Shown: positions 15,995 to 25,700 of the stretch, in pieces
Layout of the letters: each line of letters begins with the position of its first letter
Numbering within the stretch: the stretch's first letter is position 1
DNA from: Acidaminococcaceae bacterium
GTDB taxonomy: Bacteria > Bacillota > Negativicutes > Acidaminococcales > Acidaminococcaceae
DNA: 64,000 nucleotides
Direction of reading: 5' to 3'
Assembly: GCA_944390935.1 (NCBI GenBank)
Contig: CALXRU010000003.1
Coordinates: forward strand, 1-64,000
Position numbers and translations under genes: made by a program
Notes under the pieces: model-generated
Told to the model about the DNA's origin: nothing
The model's database searches: none
The model's input: the letters and a program-made list of their open reading frames with translations, nothing else

Positions 15995-16596
15995 TATTTT
16001 AAACTTAACAGCCACGATAACAACACCGGCACTATTAAGGTAAGCACCAATCCGTTGATGAAGGAATACATCCCCACATGCAAATTGGTATATTTTATTA
16101 CCACCGGCAGGCCGCTGTCCATTGTCGCCGCGCCGCTGGGCGCAAGTGCCAGCAGTTTATGCACGCGCACTAAAAGCGGTATTAAAAAGAACGCCGACAG
16201 CTCGCGCAGCATGTTTGCCAAAAAGGATACCGTACCGATTTCCGTACTGTACATGGCGCTTATAACAACTGATGAAAAACTGTACCAGCCAAAACCGCTG
16301 CCCACCAGTACCGCATCATAAAGGCTTAACCCAACCGCCATGCCGATAAGCGCCGCGCCGATAACACTGCCCACTGCCACCGCCGCCGGTATGCTTAATG
16401 CCAGCACCGCGCTGTGCAGATTGCAGACACGCTTTAAAATATCCCTGTTGCTGCCGATTTCAATGCCCGCGACAAACACCATAATGTCCAGCGCCGTCAT
16501 CAAAATAAAATCCAGCGTGCCCTTGTCGCCAACGTCCAAAAACACATAGCCTGCCGCCATGCCGCAAAACAGCGCCACGGTAATTGTCAGAATCAT
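15994..16596 (-). CDS. lysO: LysO-type lysine exporter, C-terminal part
   Basis: A 200-residue membrane protein equal to the C-terminal two thirds of LysO/YbjE (DUF340). It has about six hydrophobic segments and the family's conserved GSGFGWYSFSSV and MLRELSAFFLIPLL blocks. LysO exports lysine and toxic analogues. The ATG overlaps the stop of the N-terminal gene by four bases in a different frame. The two genes together (100 + 200 residues) equal the single-chain protein of enterobacteria. Confidence 0.85.
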   Translation of the reverse strand: MILTITVALFCGMAAGYVFLDVGDKGTLDFILMTALDIMVFVAGIEIGSNRDILKRVCNLHSAVLALSIPAAVAVGSVIGAALIGMAVGLSLYDAVLVGSGFGWYSFSSVVISAMYSTEIGTVSFLANMLRELSAFFLIPLLVRVHKLLALAPSGAATMDSGLPVVIKYTNLHVGMYSFINGLVLTLIVPVLLSWLLSLK

Positions 16597-16895
16597 CCGG
16601 CGTCACCGTCCTCTGCTTCAACATCCGCCGGGCGGGCGATAAATTTAGTTACCAAAAAAACCAGCACCACGCTGCCGCACACAGCGCCGAAGGCAACTGC
16701 CCCCGCCTGCAAACCCAGCGTGCCCAGCTTTGCTAAAAGCGCGTCGTCGCAGCCGATTTTTGCTCCGAGGCAGAACAGCATGGTGCACAAACACACGGTA
16801 GAAAATTTATTTAAACCGGCTTTTATTTTATAGCTTAACAAATTAAGCAGCCCAATGGCGATGCCCAACACAATCGCCAGCAGAATCTCCTGCAT
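16593..16895 (-). CDS. lysO: LysO-type lysine exporter, N-terminal part
   Basis: A 100-residue membrane protein with three hydrophobic segments, matching the N-terminal DUF340 region of LysO. GGAGGGG precedes ATG at 16895; a frame reaching 16931 has no ribosome site and crosses a terminator. It ends ATGA inside the start of the C-terminal gene. I read this as a natural two-gene version rather than a broken gene, because each part has a proper start and the overlap is of the coupling type. Confidence 0.82.
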   Translation of the reverse strand: MQEILLAIVLGIAIGLLNLLSYKIKAGLNKFSTVCLCTMLFCLGAKIGCDDALLAKLGTLGLQAGAVAFGAVCGSVVLVFLVTKFIARPADVEAEDGDAG

Positions 16896-16904
16896 AAGTC
16901 CCCT

Positions 16905-16936
16905 CCAAAACAAAAGGCATGCGGCGTGCATGCCTT
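16905..16936 (-). terminator. Terminator between fakA and lysO
   Basis: AAGGCATGC and its exact complement (16914-16922 with 16928-16936) followed on the minus strand by TTTTGTTTTGG. It should end the fakB-fakA transcript before the lysO pair, or reduce read-through. Confidence 0.65.
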
Positions 16937-16944
16937 AATTTTTG

Positions 16945-18570
16945 CTATTCCAATGTAATAATCAGCGGGTACAGCGGCTGTGCGCCGTTAAGCACCTGCA
17001 CTTCCGCCCCGGGGCAGATTTTTTCAAGTTCCGCCGCCGCACTGTTGGCTTCGTCTTCGGTGATTTCGCTGCCGTAGTACAGGGTTAAAAGCTCCCAATC
17101 CGTACCGGCCTGATGCACCGCGTCCACCGCCGCCGCATTTAAGCTGCCGCCGGTGCAGACGATTTTGTTTTCCAACAGCCCGATGTATTCGCCCTTAATG
17201 ATGGGCATGCCGTTTACAACGCTGTCGCGCACCGCCGTGCTTACCGCCGCACAATGCGCCTGCTGCATGGCTTCCGTCATCGCTTCCACGTTGGTTTCCA
17301 TATCGGCCTGCGTATCAAACGCTAAAATCGCGGCAATGCCCTGCGCTAAATTTACAGTCGGCACATAAGCCACTTTATCCGCACCAAGCAGTTTTTGCGC
17401 CTGCTGCGCCGCCAGCACAATATTTTTGTTGTTCGGCAAAATAATGTATTTGCTGTACGCGCCGTTTTCAATGGCAGTTACAAAATCTTCCACAGGCGGG
17501 TTCATGCTCTGCCCGCCGCTGATAATATCCGTTACGCCCTGCGCTAGCATAATTTCGGCAATGCCGCTGCCTGCCGCCACGCTTACAAGGCCGACGCCCT
17601 CTTTTTTAGGCTGCTGCGCAACTGCCGCCGCGCTGAACACACGGTGTTCGTGCTGCTCCGCCATGTTGTCGATTTTAATATCGTGCAGCGTGCCCCAACT
17701 TAAACCGTGCTGCAAAACCGTGCCCGGGTTGGCGGTATGCACATGCACCTTAACAATGTCGTCCATCGCTGCCACAATCAGCGAATTACCCAAAGGCAGC
17801 AGCGCCGCGCGCACTGTTTTTTCGTCAACATTAGCGTTTTTAACAATAAATTCCGTGCAGTACGGGTTGGTTAAATCAACCTCTTCCGCAGGCAGTTCCG
17901 CCGCTTTCGCGGATGCCGCGCTTACTTCGCCGATTGGTTCCGCCTTGCCGAGCATCCCGTTTAAGCAGCCCTGCAAAAAGACAATCAAACCCTGTCCGCC
18001 CGCGTCAACCACGCCCGCAGCCTTCAGCGCAGGCAAAAGCTCCGGCGTGCGTGCCAGTTCCTTTTTGCCGCCGTCGATAGCTTCCGTTAAAATTTCCACA
18101 AAATCTTCGCCGCGGCGCACTGCATGGTAAGCCGCCTTGGCAATGCCGCGCGCCACCGTTAAAATAGTTCCTTCAACGGGTTTTGCCACGCTGCGGTAAG
18201 CATACAAAATGCCAAACTGAAACGCCTTGCCCAGCTCGTTGCCGGTAACGCGCTCCTTGCCTGCCAGCCCGCGCCCAATGCCGCGCAAAAGCTGCGAAAG
18301 GATTACGCCGCTGTTGCCGCGCGCGCCCATAATAGCGCTTTTGGCAGCCGCCGCGCCAACCTCCGCCGCCGATTCCGTATCCAGCGGCGTCACCGCGCGG
18401 TGTACTGCTTCCATTGTGCGCATCATATTCGTGCCCGTATCGCCGTCCGGCACCGGGAACACGTTTAAATCATCAATCTGCTTATAGCTTTGCGCAAACG
18501 CGCCGTAAGCGCCAAGCAGCATATTTTTTATATCGCGGCCGTTAATAACAGCCGTCTGTTTCGCGTCCAT
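16945..18570 (-). CDS. fakA: Fatty acid kinase catalytic subunit FakA (DAK2-domain, YloV-like)
   Basis: A 541-residue cytoplasmic kinase. The N-terminal DAK2/DhaL-type ATP site carries NVFPVPDGDTGTNM near residue 41 and a GARGNSGVILSQ loop. A middle FakA domain and a C-terminal domain that binds FakB follow, ending ...LYPLIITLE as in family members. FakA phosphorylates fatty acids held by FakB so that PlsX/PlsY can use exogenous acyl chains. GGGGG precedes ATG at 18570; the in-frame TTG at 18582 lies inside the ribosome site. A FakB-type gene lies directly upstream. Confidence 0.92.
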   Translation of the reverse strand: MDAKQTAVINGRDIKNMLLGAYGAFAQSYKQIDDLNVFPVPDGDTGTNMMRTMEAVHRAVTPLDTESAAEVGAAAAKSAIMGARGNSGVILSQLLRGIGRGLAGKERVTGNELGKAFQFGILYAYRSVAKPVEGTILTVARGIAKAAYHAVRRGEDFVEILTEAIDGGKKELARTPELLPALKAAGVVDAGGQGLIVFLQGCLNGMLGKAEPIGEVSAASAKAAELPAEEVDLTNPYCTEFIVKNANVDEKTVRAALLPLGNSLIVAAMDDIVKVHVHTANPGTVLQHGLSWGTLHDIKIDNMAEQHEHRVFSAAAVAQQPKKEGVGLVSVAAGSGIAEIMLAQGVTDIISGGQSMNPPVEDFVTAIENGAYSKYIILPNNKNIVLAAQQAQKLLGADKVAYVPTVNLAQGIAAILAFDTQADMETNVEAMTEAMQQAHCAAVSTAVRDSVVNGMPIIKGEYIGLLENKIVCTGGSLNAAAVDAVHQAGTDWELLTLYYGSEITEDEANSAAAELEKICPGAEVQVLNGAQPLYPLIITLE

Positions 18571-18650
18571 CACTACCCCCAATCAGGCATGCGCAAAACT
18601 CCATGCCGCTTTGTTTTTTATCAATCCGGCCATGCCGGTAAAACTTAAAT

Positions 18651-19508
18651 TTATGCTTTGGTGCGTATAAAAAGGCCAATACAGCCCGGCCCCAAATGCG
18701 AAGCCAGCACCGTGCCGATGCCCGTCATTAAAACCGGCACACCGGGATAACGCTTCGTCATTTCTTCGTACAGATATTTAGCGTCATTCTCCGCTTCTTC
18801 GTTGGCAATGCAGATGCGTTCCGGCTCGCCCTTGGCTTCCGCCAGTTCAAGCATCGTGTTCAGCACCTTGCTGCGCGTGCGGCATTTGGCCGCCACCAGC
18901 AGCTTGCCTTCCTTATCAAGCGTAATTACCGGGCGGATGCCCAGCAGATTACCCACCAGCGCGCCCACCGCGCCGATACGCCCGCCTTTTTGCAAATATT
19001 CCAGCGTGCTGACGGAAAAGAAAGTTTCCGTCCTGTAAATAGCGTCGTTAATAAAGGCTTCCAGCTCGTCCATGCTGTCGCCCGCGTCGATGTGTTCCAA
19101 AACGTCAAGCGCCAATGCGCTGATAGGCGTTGCCGCCGTCCTGCTGTCGAACACGCGGATATCCGCGCCCGGCAGCTCCTGCATTACCTGACGCGCCGCC
19201 ATCTGCGCCGTCTGGCAGGTGCCGCTTAAAACGCCGTCCACAAAAATACCGATAACCTTCTTACCTTCTTTAGCAAGCTCATAAAACAAATCCAAAAAAT
19301 CGCCCACGGGCGGCTGGGAAGTTTTCGGCAGTTCGCCGCTGTCCTTCACCATTTTAAACATATCTGCCGTCTGCTTTTCACCGTCGCGCCATTCAATCGC
19401 GCCGTGGCGCACAATAAGCGGCAGGATATGGCAGCGTGCGTCATGCGCCAGCGGGGTTTCACCGGCGGAAGCAATGCTGTCAAGAACTATATGGATGTCA
19501 TTATTCAA
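18651..19508 (-). CDS. fakB: DegV-family fatty-acid-binding protein (FakB)
   Basis: A 285-residue two-domain DegV protein. Typical blocks are KTSQPPVGDFLDLFYELAKEG, the ligand-binding GVLSGTCQTAQMAA and VFDSRTAAT in the N-domain, and YLQKGGRIG in the C-domain. FakB presents a bound fatty acid to FakA; the adjacent gene is FakA, which fits. The best ribosome site, GGAGG, points to TTG at 19508; another TTG at 19523 lacks a site of its own. The chain-length or saturation preference cannot be read. Confidence 0.9.
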   Translation of the reverse strand: MNNDIHIVLDSIASAGETPLAHDARCHILPLIVRHGAIEWRDGEKQTADMFKMVKDSGELPKTSQPPVGDFLDLFYELAKEGKKVIGIFVDGVLSGTCQTAQMAARQVMQELPGADIRVFDSRTAATPISALALDVLEHIDAGDSMDELEAFINDAIYRTETFFSVSTLEYLQKGGRIGAVGALVGNLLGIRPVITLDKEGKLLVAAKCRTRSKVLNTMLELAEAKGEPERICIANEEAENDAKYLYEEMTKRYPGVPVLMTGIGTVLASHLGPGCIGLFIRTKA

Positions 19509-19606
19509 AGTGCCATCCTCCAATCTATATTAGTAAACTTTTTCGATAAAGACCGCTCTATTTTATTATTTTACCATATAGCGATAATTTTTTCCAGCTG
19601 GCAAAA

Positions 19607-19640
19607 CAAAAAGACCCCTGCCGGTATGGCAAGGGCCTTT
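19607..19640 (-). terminator. Terminator of the 19.7 kb secreted-protein gene
   Basis: AAGGCCCTTGCC and AAGACCCCTGCC-type arms pair (one G-U) around five bases; CTTTTTGTTTTG follows on the minus strand. Confidence 0.7.
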
Positions 19641-19653
19641 GGTTAAGCCTTAA

Positions 19654-20211
19654 TTAAAATTTGTTTTCCATAAAAGCTTTGTCAACGCGTTTCATTTCAC
19701 GGGTTACGCAGCGGCCAAATTCTTCGCTTACCCAATCCCAACGGCTGGTCAGGGTTTCGTCGATTTCTTTGTCCTCATAAATGCGGTGTTCATAGAACTT
19801 GCCGTTAATTGCGCTGTAAGCGTAGGTTTTGCCGGTGATGTCCAGTTTCAAAATGCGTTCTGCGCTTGGGAATACCGGGTTGTCTTCGCAGGTATCCAGA
19901 ACCATGCCAACTACAAGGTCAGCGCCGGAAGCTTTGGCAATTTTTACCATAGCGTCTTTGGAAGCACCGTCTTTGCCGATGTTGGCAGCAGCGATAGCGT
20001 CGTTGGTTACGTCGTTTTCAAGCAGTTCGTATTCAGGATAATCAAACAGCTGAATAGCGCCGCTGATATAAATCTGGCCTGCGGTTTCGCTGCCGGAGTT
20101 GTTAACCAGAGGAAGCACTACTACTTTAGCAGCTTCGGCTTTGCCCATAGCGGGGATTGCAAAGCAAACAGCCATCAGGGCTACCATTAATAAATTAAAA
20201 AGTTTTTTCAT
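19654..20211 (-). CDS. Secreted protein of unknown function
   Basis: A 185-residue protein with a clear cleavable signal peptide (MKKLFN, hydrophobic core, cut near KAEAA-K). The mature part begins VVVLPLVNNSGSE and contains IAKASGADLVVGMVLD. Such a beta strand plus 'VLPF-N-S' start is reminiscent of the alpha/beta domain of CsgG/FlgT/TolB-N-like envelope proteins, but the match is too weak to assign a function. GGGAGG precedes ATG at 20211. Monocistronic, between fakB and cstA. I do not recognise a family. Confidence 0.7.
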   Translation of the reverse strand: MKKLFNLLMVALMAVCFAIPAMGKAEAAKVVVLPLVNNSGSETAGQIYISGAIQLFDYPEYELLENDVTNDAIAAANIGKDGASKDAMVKIAKASGADLVVGMVLDTCEDNPVFPSAERILKLDITGKTYAYSAINGKFYEHRIYEDKEIDETLTSRWDWVSEEFGRCVTREMKRVDKAFMENKF

Positions 20212-20299
20212 TCTCTTACCTCCCAAGATAAAATGGCTTATAGGTTAATTTTAGCACAATTCAGGTTCAAAAAAAACCCACCAGTCAAAAAAATATTGC

Positions 20300-20337
20300 A
20301 AAAAAAGTGCGGCCCCGAAGGTATTTTCAGGGCCGCT
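20300..20337 (-). terminator. Terminator of cstA
   Basis: GCGGCCC and GGGCCGC (20309-20315 with 20330-20336) with an ACTTTTTTT tail on the minus strand. Confidence 0.8.
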
Positions 20338-20358
20338 TTAATTTTTAAAACTTATTTA

Positions 20359-22047
20359 TCAAGCATTTGCCGTTTTGCCATGCGAACCTGCTTCGCTGCT
20401 GGTCAAGGTTCTTACGCCGTTGGAGGCAATCAAAAATGCCAGCGTAATCAGCGCAATGGCAACTACCAGCTGCAAGCCGTCGGTAAGCATGCCGAACGGT
20501 GCGCCCGTCATCAGCTTGTTGATAATGCCGTAAATCGACATCGCCAGCGCGCTCATGGTAGCGAGGAACATAAAGGTCATCGGCACATAAAGCATCCAGC
20601 CCTGGCGGCCGGTAACTTTAAGGAATACCGACAGCGAGATGAATACCAGTGCTGCGCAAAGCTGGTTGGCTGCGCCGAACAGCGGCCATACGTTCATATA
20701 TCCGCCGAGGCAGAGCAAGTAACCGAAGAACAGCGTAATAACGGTCGCAAAATATTTGTTGGTCATCAGCTTCTGGAAGCCGCTCATTTCTTCCGGTTTG
20801 CCGGAGGTAAACAGTTCCTGGAAGCACATACGGCCGATACGCCCTACGGAGTCCAGAGTCGTCAGCGCCAGCGCGGATACGCACATGGTGATGACGCAGG
20901 TTGCCACGTGGGTGGAAAGGCCGAACATACCCATAAAGCCGCCGACAGCGCCCGCAAAAATCTGGAACGGCGTGCCTTTAGGCATTACGCCGCCGGTAGC
21001 GGCAGCGCCGACAACGATTAAGGATACAACGGCGAGGATGGATTCAATCAGCATGGAGCCGTAACCGATAAAGAGCATGTCTTTTTCGTTGGAAACGGTT
21101 TTGGAAGAAGTGCCGGAGGATACCAGGCTGTGGAAGCCGGATACCGCGCCGCACGCGATGGTGATGAACAGAATCGGGAACAGCGGCTGTCCGTTTACAA
21201 CAAAGCCGTTAAAAGCAGGCAGCTCGATGGACGGATTGGTGAAGATTACGCCCAAAACGCCGCTGGCAATCATGCCTAAAAGCAGGAACACGCTTAAATA
21301 ATCGCGCGGCTCCATTAAAAGCCACATCGGCATAACCGCCGCCATAAACATATAAGCAAAAACTACATAAAGCCAGGTAGTTTTATCAAAATACAGCGGA
21401 TATTCAATGCCGCCCCACAGCATCGCCAGCATCAAAACAATGGCAACAACCAGTTTCGGCCCTTCAGCCAGCGGGCATTTCTTTAAAAAGTAACCAAAAG
21501 CAATGGCTACAACAATGTACAGCATGGAAATCGAAGCCGCGGCAGCATTCGGGGTAGCCAAAGCGCCGTCAGACTTAAAGCCGTTAAACGTGCTGGCAAC
21601 GATATCCGCGAAAGCGGCGGTTACAAGCAAAGTAAACAGCCACGAGAACAAAAGGAACATTTTTTTGCCGGTTTTGCCGATGTACTGCTCAATCAGCATG
21701 CCCATGGATTTGCCCTCGTTTTTAACGGAAGCATACAGCGCGGTAAAATCCTGCACAGCGCCGAAGAAAATGCCGCCAATCATCAGCCACAGCATAACCG
21801 GCGCCCAGCCGAACATAGCCGCGATAATCGGGCCGGTTACAGGGCCTGCGCCCGTAATTGAAGAAAACTGATGCGCAAAAACCGTAAACTTACTGGACGG
21901 AACATAATCGTTGCCGTCTTCGTGCACATAGGCCGGCGTGCGCGCATTGGGGTCAACGCCCCACAGCCTTACCAGCCAGCGGCCGTAAATAAAATAGCCG
22001 CAGGCACACACAACCAGCGCGATGCCTAACAACATTAATCCTGTCAT
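20359..22047 (-). CDS. cstA: CstA-family transporter (carbon starvation protein A)
   Basis: A 562-residue inner-membrane protein with about 15 hydrophobic segments. The N-terminal CstA signature is strong: FAHQFSSITGAGPVTGPI, FGWAPVMLWLMIGGIFFGAVQDF and the GFHSLVSSGTSSK block. CstA proteins import pyruvate or peptides; at about 560 residues this is the short form common in Firmicutes rather than the roughly 700-residue E. coli form. GAGGT precedes the ATG. It is monocistronic with a strong promoter and terminator. The substrate is not resolvable. Confidence 0.93.
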   Translation of the reverse strand: MTGLMLLGIALVVCACGYFIYGRWLVRLWGVDPNARTPAYVHEDGNDYVPSSKFTVFAHQFSSITGAGPVTGPIIAAMFGWAPVMLWLMIGGIFFGAVQDFTALYASVKNEGKSMGMLIEQYIGKTGKKMFLLFSWLFTLLVTAAFADIVASTFNGFKSDGALATPNAAAASISMLYIVVAIAFGYFLKKCPLAEGPKLVVAIVLMLAMLWGGIEYPLYFDKTTWLYVVFAYMFMAAVMPMWLLMEPRDYLSVFLLLGMIASGVLGVIFTNPSIELPAFNGFVVNGQPLFPILFITIACGAVSGFHSLVSSGTSSKTVSNEKDMLFIGYGSMLIESILAVVSLIVVGAAATGGVMPKGTPFQIFAGAVGGFMGMFGLSTHVATCVITMCVSALALTTLDSVGRIGRMCFQELFTSGKPEEMSGFQKLMTNKYFATVITLFFGYLLCLGGYMNVWPLFGAANQLCAALVFISLSVFLKVTGRQGWMLYVPMTFMFLATMSALAMSIYGIINKLMTGAPFGMLTDGLQLVVAIALITLAFLIASNGVRTLTSSEAGSHGKTANA

Positions 22048-22093
22048 TTTTCTTTACCTCTTTCCCTTAAAATAAAATAATAATATAGTATGA

Positions 22094-22122
22094 AATTTAT
22101 CACCAAACGGCAATAATGTCAA
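22094..22122 (-). promoter_or_regulatory. Promoter of cstA
   Basis: Minus-strand TTGACA (22117-22122), 17 bases, TAAATT (22094-22099). Two direct copies of AAAGTGTAA lie just upstream (about 22127 and 22165), possible activator sites. Nothing else is seen in the 22048-22237 gap. Confidence 0.65.
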
Positions 22123-22237
22123 CAAAAAGTGTAATTTTTTGTGAACTTTTGCAAACCACACCGCAAAGTGTAAAGAATATAATAAAACAAAAAGGACTTT
22201 ACCATAACGGTGTTTACTTTTTTCGCGCCCGCGCGGA

Positions 22238-22263
22238 TAAAAAACAAGCCGCCCGAAGGCGGC
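22238..22263 (-). terminator. Terminator of the adhesin operon
   Basis: GCCGCC and GGCGGC around TTCG (22248-22263) followed on the minus strand by TTGTTTTTT. It ends the transcript after the YbjN-like gene. Confidence 0.8.
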
Positions 22264-22277
22264 CGTAAAAACCAGGG

Positions 22278-22706
22278 TTATTTCCAGATTAACTGCATCA
22301 GTTTTTTGTATTCGCCGTTTAAATGGCGGATGATAACGTCGAACATCGTGTAAATCAAATCGCCGTCGCTGTCATCCTTGAACAAAATGCAGCAGTCCAG
22401 AATAAGCGAACCGTTATCGTCAAAATAATATTTAAAGGATTTATAGCCTTTGTTCAGGCGGTTCAGCTCTTTTAAAAGCTCCGTTTCGTTGGCGTCGTTC
22501 AGCACACGCTGCGCCACAAGGACGCGCACCATGCCATAAATGCTGCTGTCCAGCACAACAATCGTCGGCAGCTGCTGCCCGTTAATTTCAATATTACTGC
22601 GGAACACAACGCTGTTTAACTGGTCATCCGCAATTTCGTCAACGGTAAAGCTTTTAATCTTGTTGTCATCCAAATACTTTTTAAAGGATTCCGCTTTTTT
22701 ATTCAT
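22278..22706 (-). CDS. YbjN-like protein downstream of the giant adhesin
   Basis: A 142-residue soluble acidic protein. Its pattern (N-terminal helix KKAESFKKYLDDNK, then strands with FRSNIEING-QLPTIVVLD, a helix RLNKGYKSFKYYFDD-GSLILDCC and a C-terminal helix) fits the YbjN / type III chaperone-like fold; this is judged by eye. GGAGG lies 11 bases before ATG at 22706. It follows the adhesin stop by 68 bases with a hairpin between, and a terminator follows, so it is probably the third gene of tpsB-tpsA-ybjN. A role in adhesin handling is inference. Confidence 0.6.
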   Translation of the reverse strand: MNKKAESFKKYLDDNKIKSFTVDEIADDQLNSVVFRSNIEINGQQLPTIVVLDSSIYGMVRVLVAQRVLNDANETELLKELNRLNKGYKSFKYYFDDNGSLILDCCILFKDDSDGDLIYTMFDVIIRHLNGEYKKLMQLIWK

Positions 22707-22734
22707 CCAAACATCAACCTCCAAAATTATTTGT

Positions 22735-22766
22735 AATACCCGAAGGCATTTGCGCCCCCGGGTATT
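22735..22766 (-). promoter_or_regulatory. Hairpin between adhesin and YbjN-like genes
   Basis: AATACCCG (22735-22742) pairs exactly with CGGGTATT (22759-22766), with a smaller GGC/GCC stem inside. The minus-strand tail (ACAAATAATTTT) is too broken for a confident terminator. It may cut down read-through or protect the adhesin mRNA 3' end. Confidence 0.5.
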
Positions 22767-22774
22767 AAATTTTG

Positions 22775-25700
22775 TTAAGCCTCTACGGCAATTTCGTCTT
22801 CACCGGCGTTTTCTTCGGTAAAGTTCTGGTAATCAATCAGGCCGTAACGGTCGTGCAGCGATAAGCCGTAGCCATAAGCCTGTTTCCAATCCTCATCAAG
22901 GTAACGCCCGTGCTGCCAGCGCAGATGGTCTTCCGCCGTGAAGCGCTGGTCGTAAACGTAATCGTATTCATCCAGAGTCAGCAGGATGCCATTGCTTTCC
23001 TGAATATGGTCATCGGTAAAGCGCAGGTACATCCAGTCACCCGTGCCGTTCAGCCACATATCAAGGCTGCTTTCCGGACGGTTCTCTTCGGTGTTAATCC
23101 AGTAAACGCTGTCGCTGCCATCACGCAGAGGCGGTTTGCCGTAAATTGCTGCAGTCATTTCATCATTGCTGAAGTGCGCGTTATCTTCAACATACAGTTT
23201 GTCAAACCACAGCTGGCCTTCACTGATATGGATATCGGAGTTATTTACCCACAGGCGGTCAAAGCGGATTCCGCTGTCGCTGTTAGTTTTAATATCGCCG
23301 ATAGTAAAGTTATCAATCGGTTTATCTGCTTCTGCGTTGTCAGGCGTAATAACCAGCATACCGTCTGCATCCGGACGCTGCGAAATCTGGTCAAGAGTCA
23401 TATCGCTGCCTGTAAGCACAATCTGCGTACCTGCTACGATATTCTCAACGTTCATGTCCTTGCCTTCCGTGCGCAGCTGCATGGCTACAAGTTCACCGTT
23501 AATTTCATGCAATGTCAGGCTGCCGTCAGCGATGTCAATCCTTGCTGCGTTGGTAGCATACAGGTCGTACAAATCAACGTCGCCCGCACCGCCGGTAGTG
23601 ATGATAATGTTGCCCGCAGTTTCGCTGCCTTCAGGCCCATAAGCTGCAAGCGTATTATCCATGCCTTCGGCATCCTTCAAATAGCCATCATGCTCAATAT
23701 CAATCGTAATATTGCCGTCGTTTGCAGTTACATCGCCGCCGAAGGTAATGTTGCCGGTGTTAACATTAAGGTCAACATTCTTATCTGCTGTCAAATCACT
23801 GCCGGTAGTAATATTGCCTTCGTATGTGGTAAAGCTAATATCCGTGCCGCTAACTTCCGCACCGGTGCCGGTAGTAATATTGCCTTCGCCGGTTACTTCA
23901 GCTTCAACATCGCCGTTGGCGGATACTGTGCCTGCAAAGGAAATGTTGCCGTCGCCTTTAACGGTTGCCGTTACATTCTGAGTTTCAGATTCAGTATAAC
24001 CGCCAACCGTAATATCGCCGCCATCGCTGTTAAGCATTACATCTTTATGGCCGCTTACATAACCGCCGGTAGTAATGCTGCCGTTAGCAGTGCTTACATT
24101 TACAAAGCCGGTTTCAGCATCAACAAGCCCGCCAAGGTTAATTAAACCATTTAAGGTATCTACATTAACATCGTTATTTGCCGTAACAGCGCCGGTAGTT
24201 TTAATATAACCGTCATCAGTAGTTACATCCACATCGCCGCCTTCAGCGGTTACATCGCCGCCAAGGTCAATAGTGCCGGTGGTGCCTGCATCTACTTTTA
24301 CATTAGTGCCGCCGCTGATTGCGCCGGTAGTGCTGATTGCGCCGCTGCCGGTAGTAATGTTTACATCATTATCTGTTGCAGTTACGCTGCCGCCAATTTC
24401 AATAGCGCCTTCCGTGGTGTTAACGTTTACGTTATTCTGCGCGGTTAAAGCGCCATTGTTAGTAATTGCGCCGTCGGCATCCATAACAATGTCTGCCGCA
24501 CTGTTAACGGTTGTATCGGCAGTAATACTGCCCTCACTGCTAAAGGTTACACTGCCTTTTTCTGCGTCAGTTGTTTTTACGCTGCCGCCGCTGATATTAA
24601 GAGTTCCGTTTTCAGCATAATTTGTAACAGTAACACCACCGTTATTTACCGTAATGCCGTTAAGGTCAGCAGCAAATCCGCTATCTTTGCTGCCAGCAAG
24701 TTCAACACTGCCGTTAAGGCTGTTATCAGCGCCAAGCCCGTTTACAACAAAGCTGTCTACTTTATTAGCTTCACTGCCAAGCAGGATATTTCCAGTTGCC
24801 AAAGCGTTAACATTATTTGCAGTAATAACACTATTATCTGCCTCTGTAACGCTGCCAGCGTCAGCGCTTAAGGAGACATCGCCGTCTACCTTAATATTGC
24901 CTTCAACAGCTTCTTCATCTTCAGCTGCGTCCTTGCCGATGCTTACGCTGCTTACGCTGTCAACCGCAAGACTTGCGCCTTCAATCGTGCCAAGTACAAG
25001 TTCACCATTGGAACCTTCGCCGGAAAGGTAAATGCCCTTTTCTGCGTCAGCGTTAACAACTGCGCCATCATTAATAATACGTACAGCATTATCTGCTTTG
25101 CCAATACTACCACCTGCCGTCAGGTTAACTATATCTGCATTAATGCGGCCCTGCGCCTCGGTATTGGGGTCAGTGTACATTAAAATGCTGTTCTTTGCTT
25201 TAAGGTTAGCAACTTTATTGGTAGAAATTGCCAGCAATTTCAAATCGACAATATCGCCAGCATCGTCAGTACCGCCAATATGGTGAATATTAATATCGCC
25301 GTCTGCGTTAGCATATACATTGCCGGTAACGTCAGTCTTAATATAACCAACATCATTAATAACATCATTACCCATAATATCGCCGCTGCCGCCGGTCAAA
25401 GTTAAATCTTCACCGCTCAGCATACCGCTAACATTAATACCTTCATCACCCTGCAGGCGGATGTTGCCATCAGTATCAACGCCGGTAATATTCAGCTGGG
25501 TATCTTTAACGCCTGCCAGATATACGTTATCTCTGCCAGTTACATTTACTTTGCCATAAGAGTTATCATCCTGTTTTTTTACGCTTACGGTAATAGCCTG
25601 CTGCTGACGGATTTCTACTTGCTTGGTATCTTCATGCCAGGTAAGGTCGCCTGCTTTAGCCTGTGCCAGCAGTTTAAGGTTTGCTTCGTCATTAAGGTTA

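Noticed and set aside
16586-16600. lysO as a pseudogene split by a frameshift
   Set aside because: Each part has its own start context, and the ATGA overlap is the usual form of translational coupling; total length equals the intact exporter.
22910-24145. Long plus-strand frame of 411 residues opposite the adhesin gene
   Set aside because: It lies wholly inside the adhesin frame, has no ribosome site, and its odd composition is the reverse image of Gly/Ala/Asn-rich codons. The same holds for the 468-residue frame at 26225-27631 and others opposite this gene.
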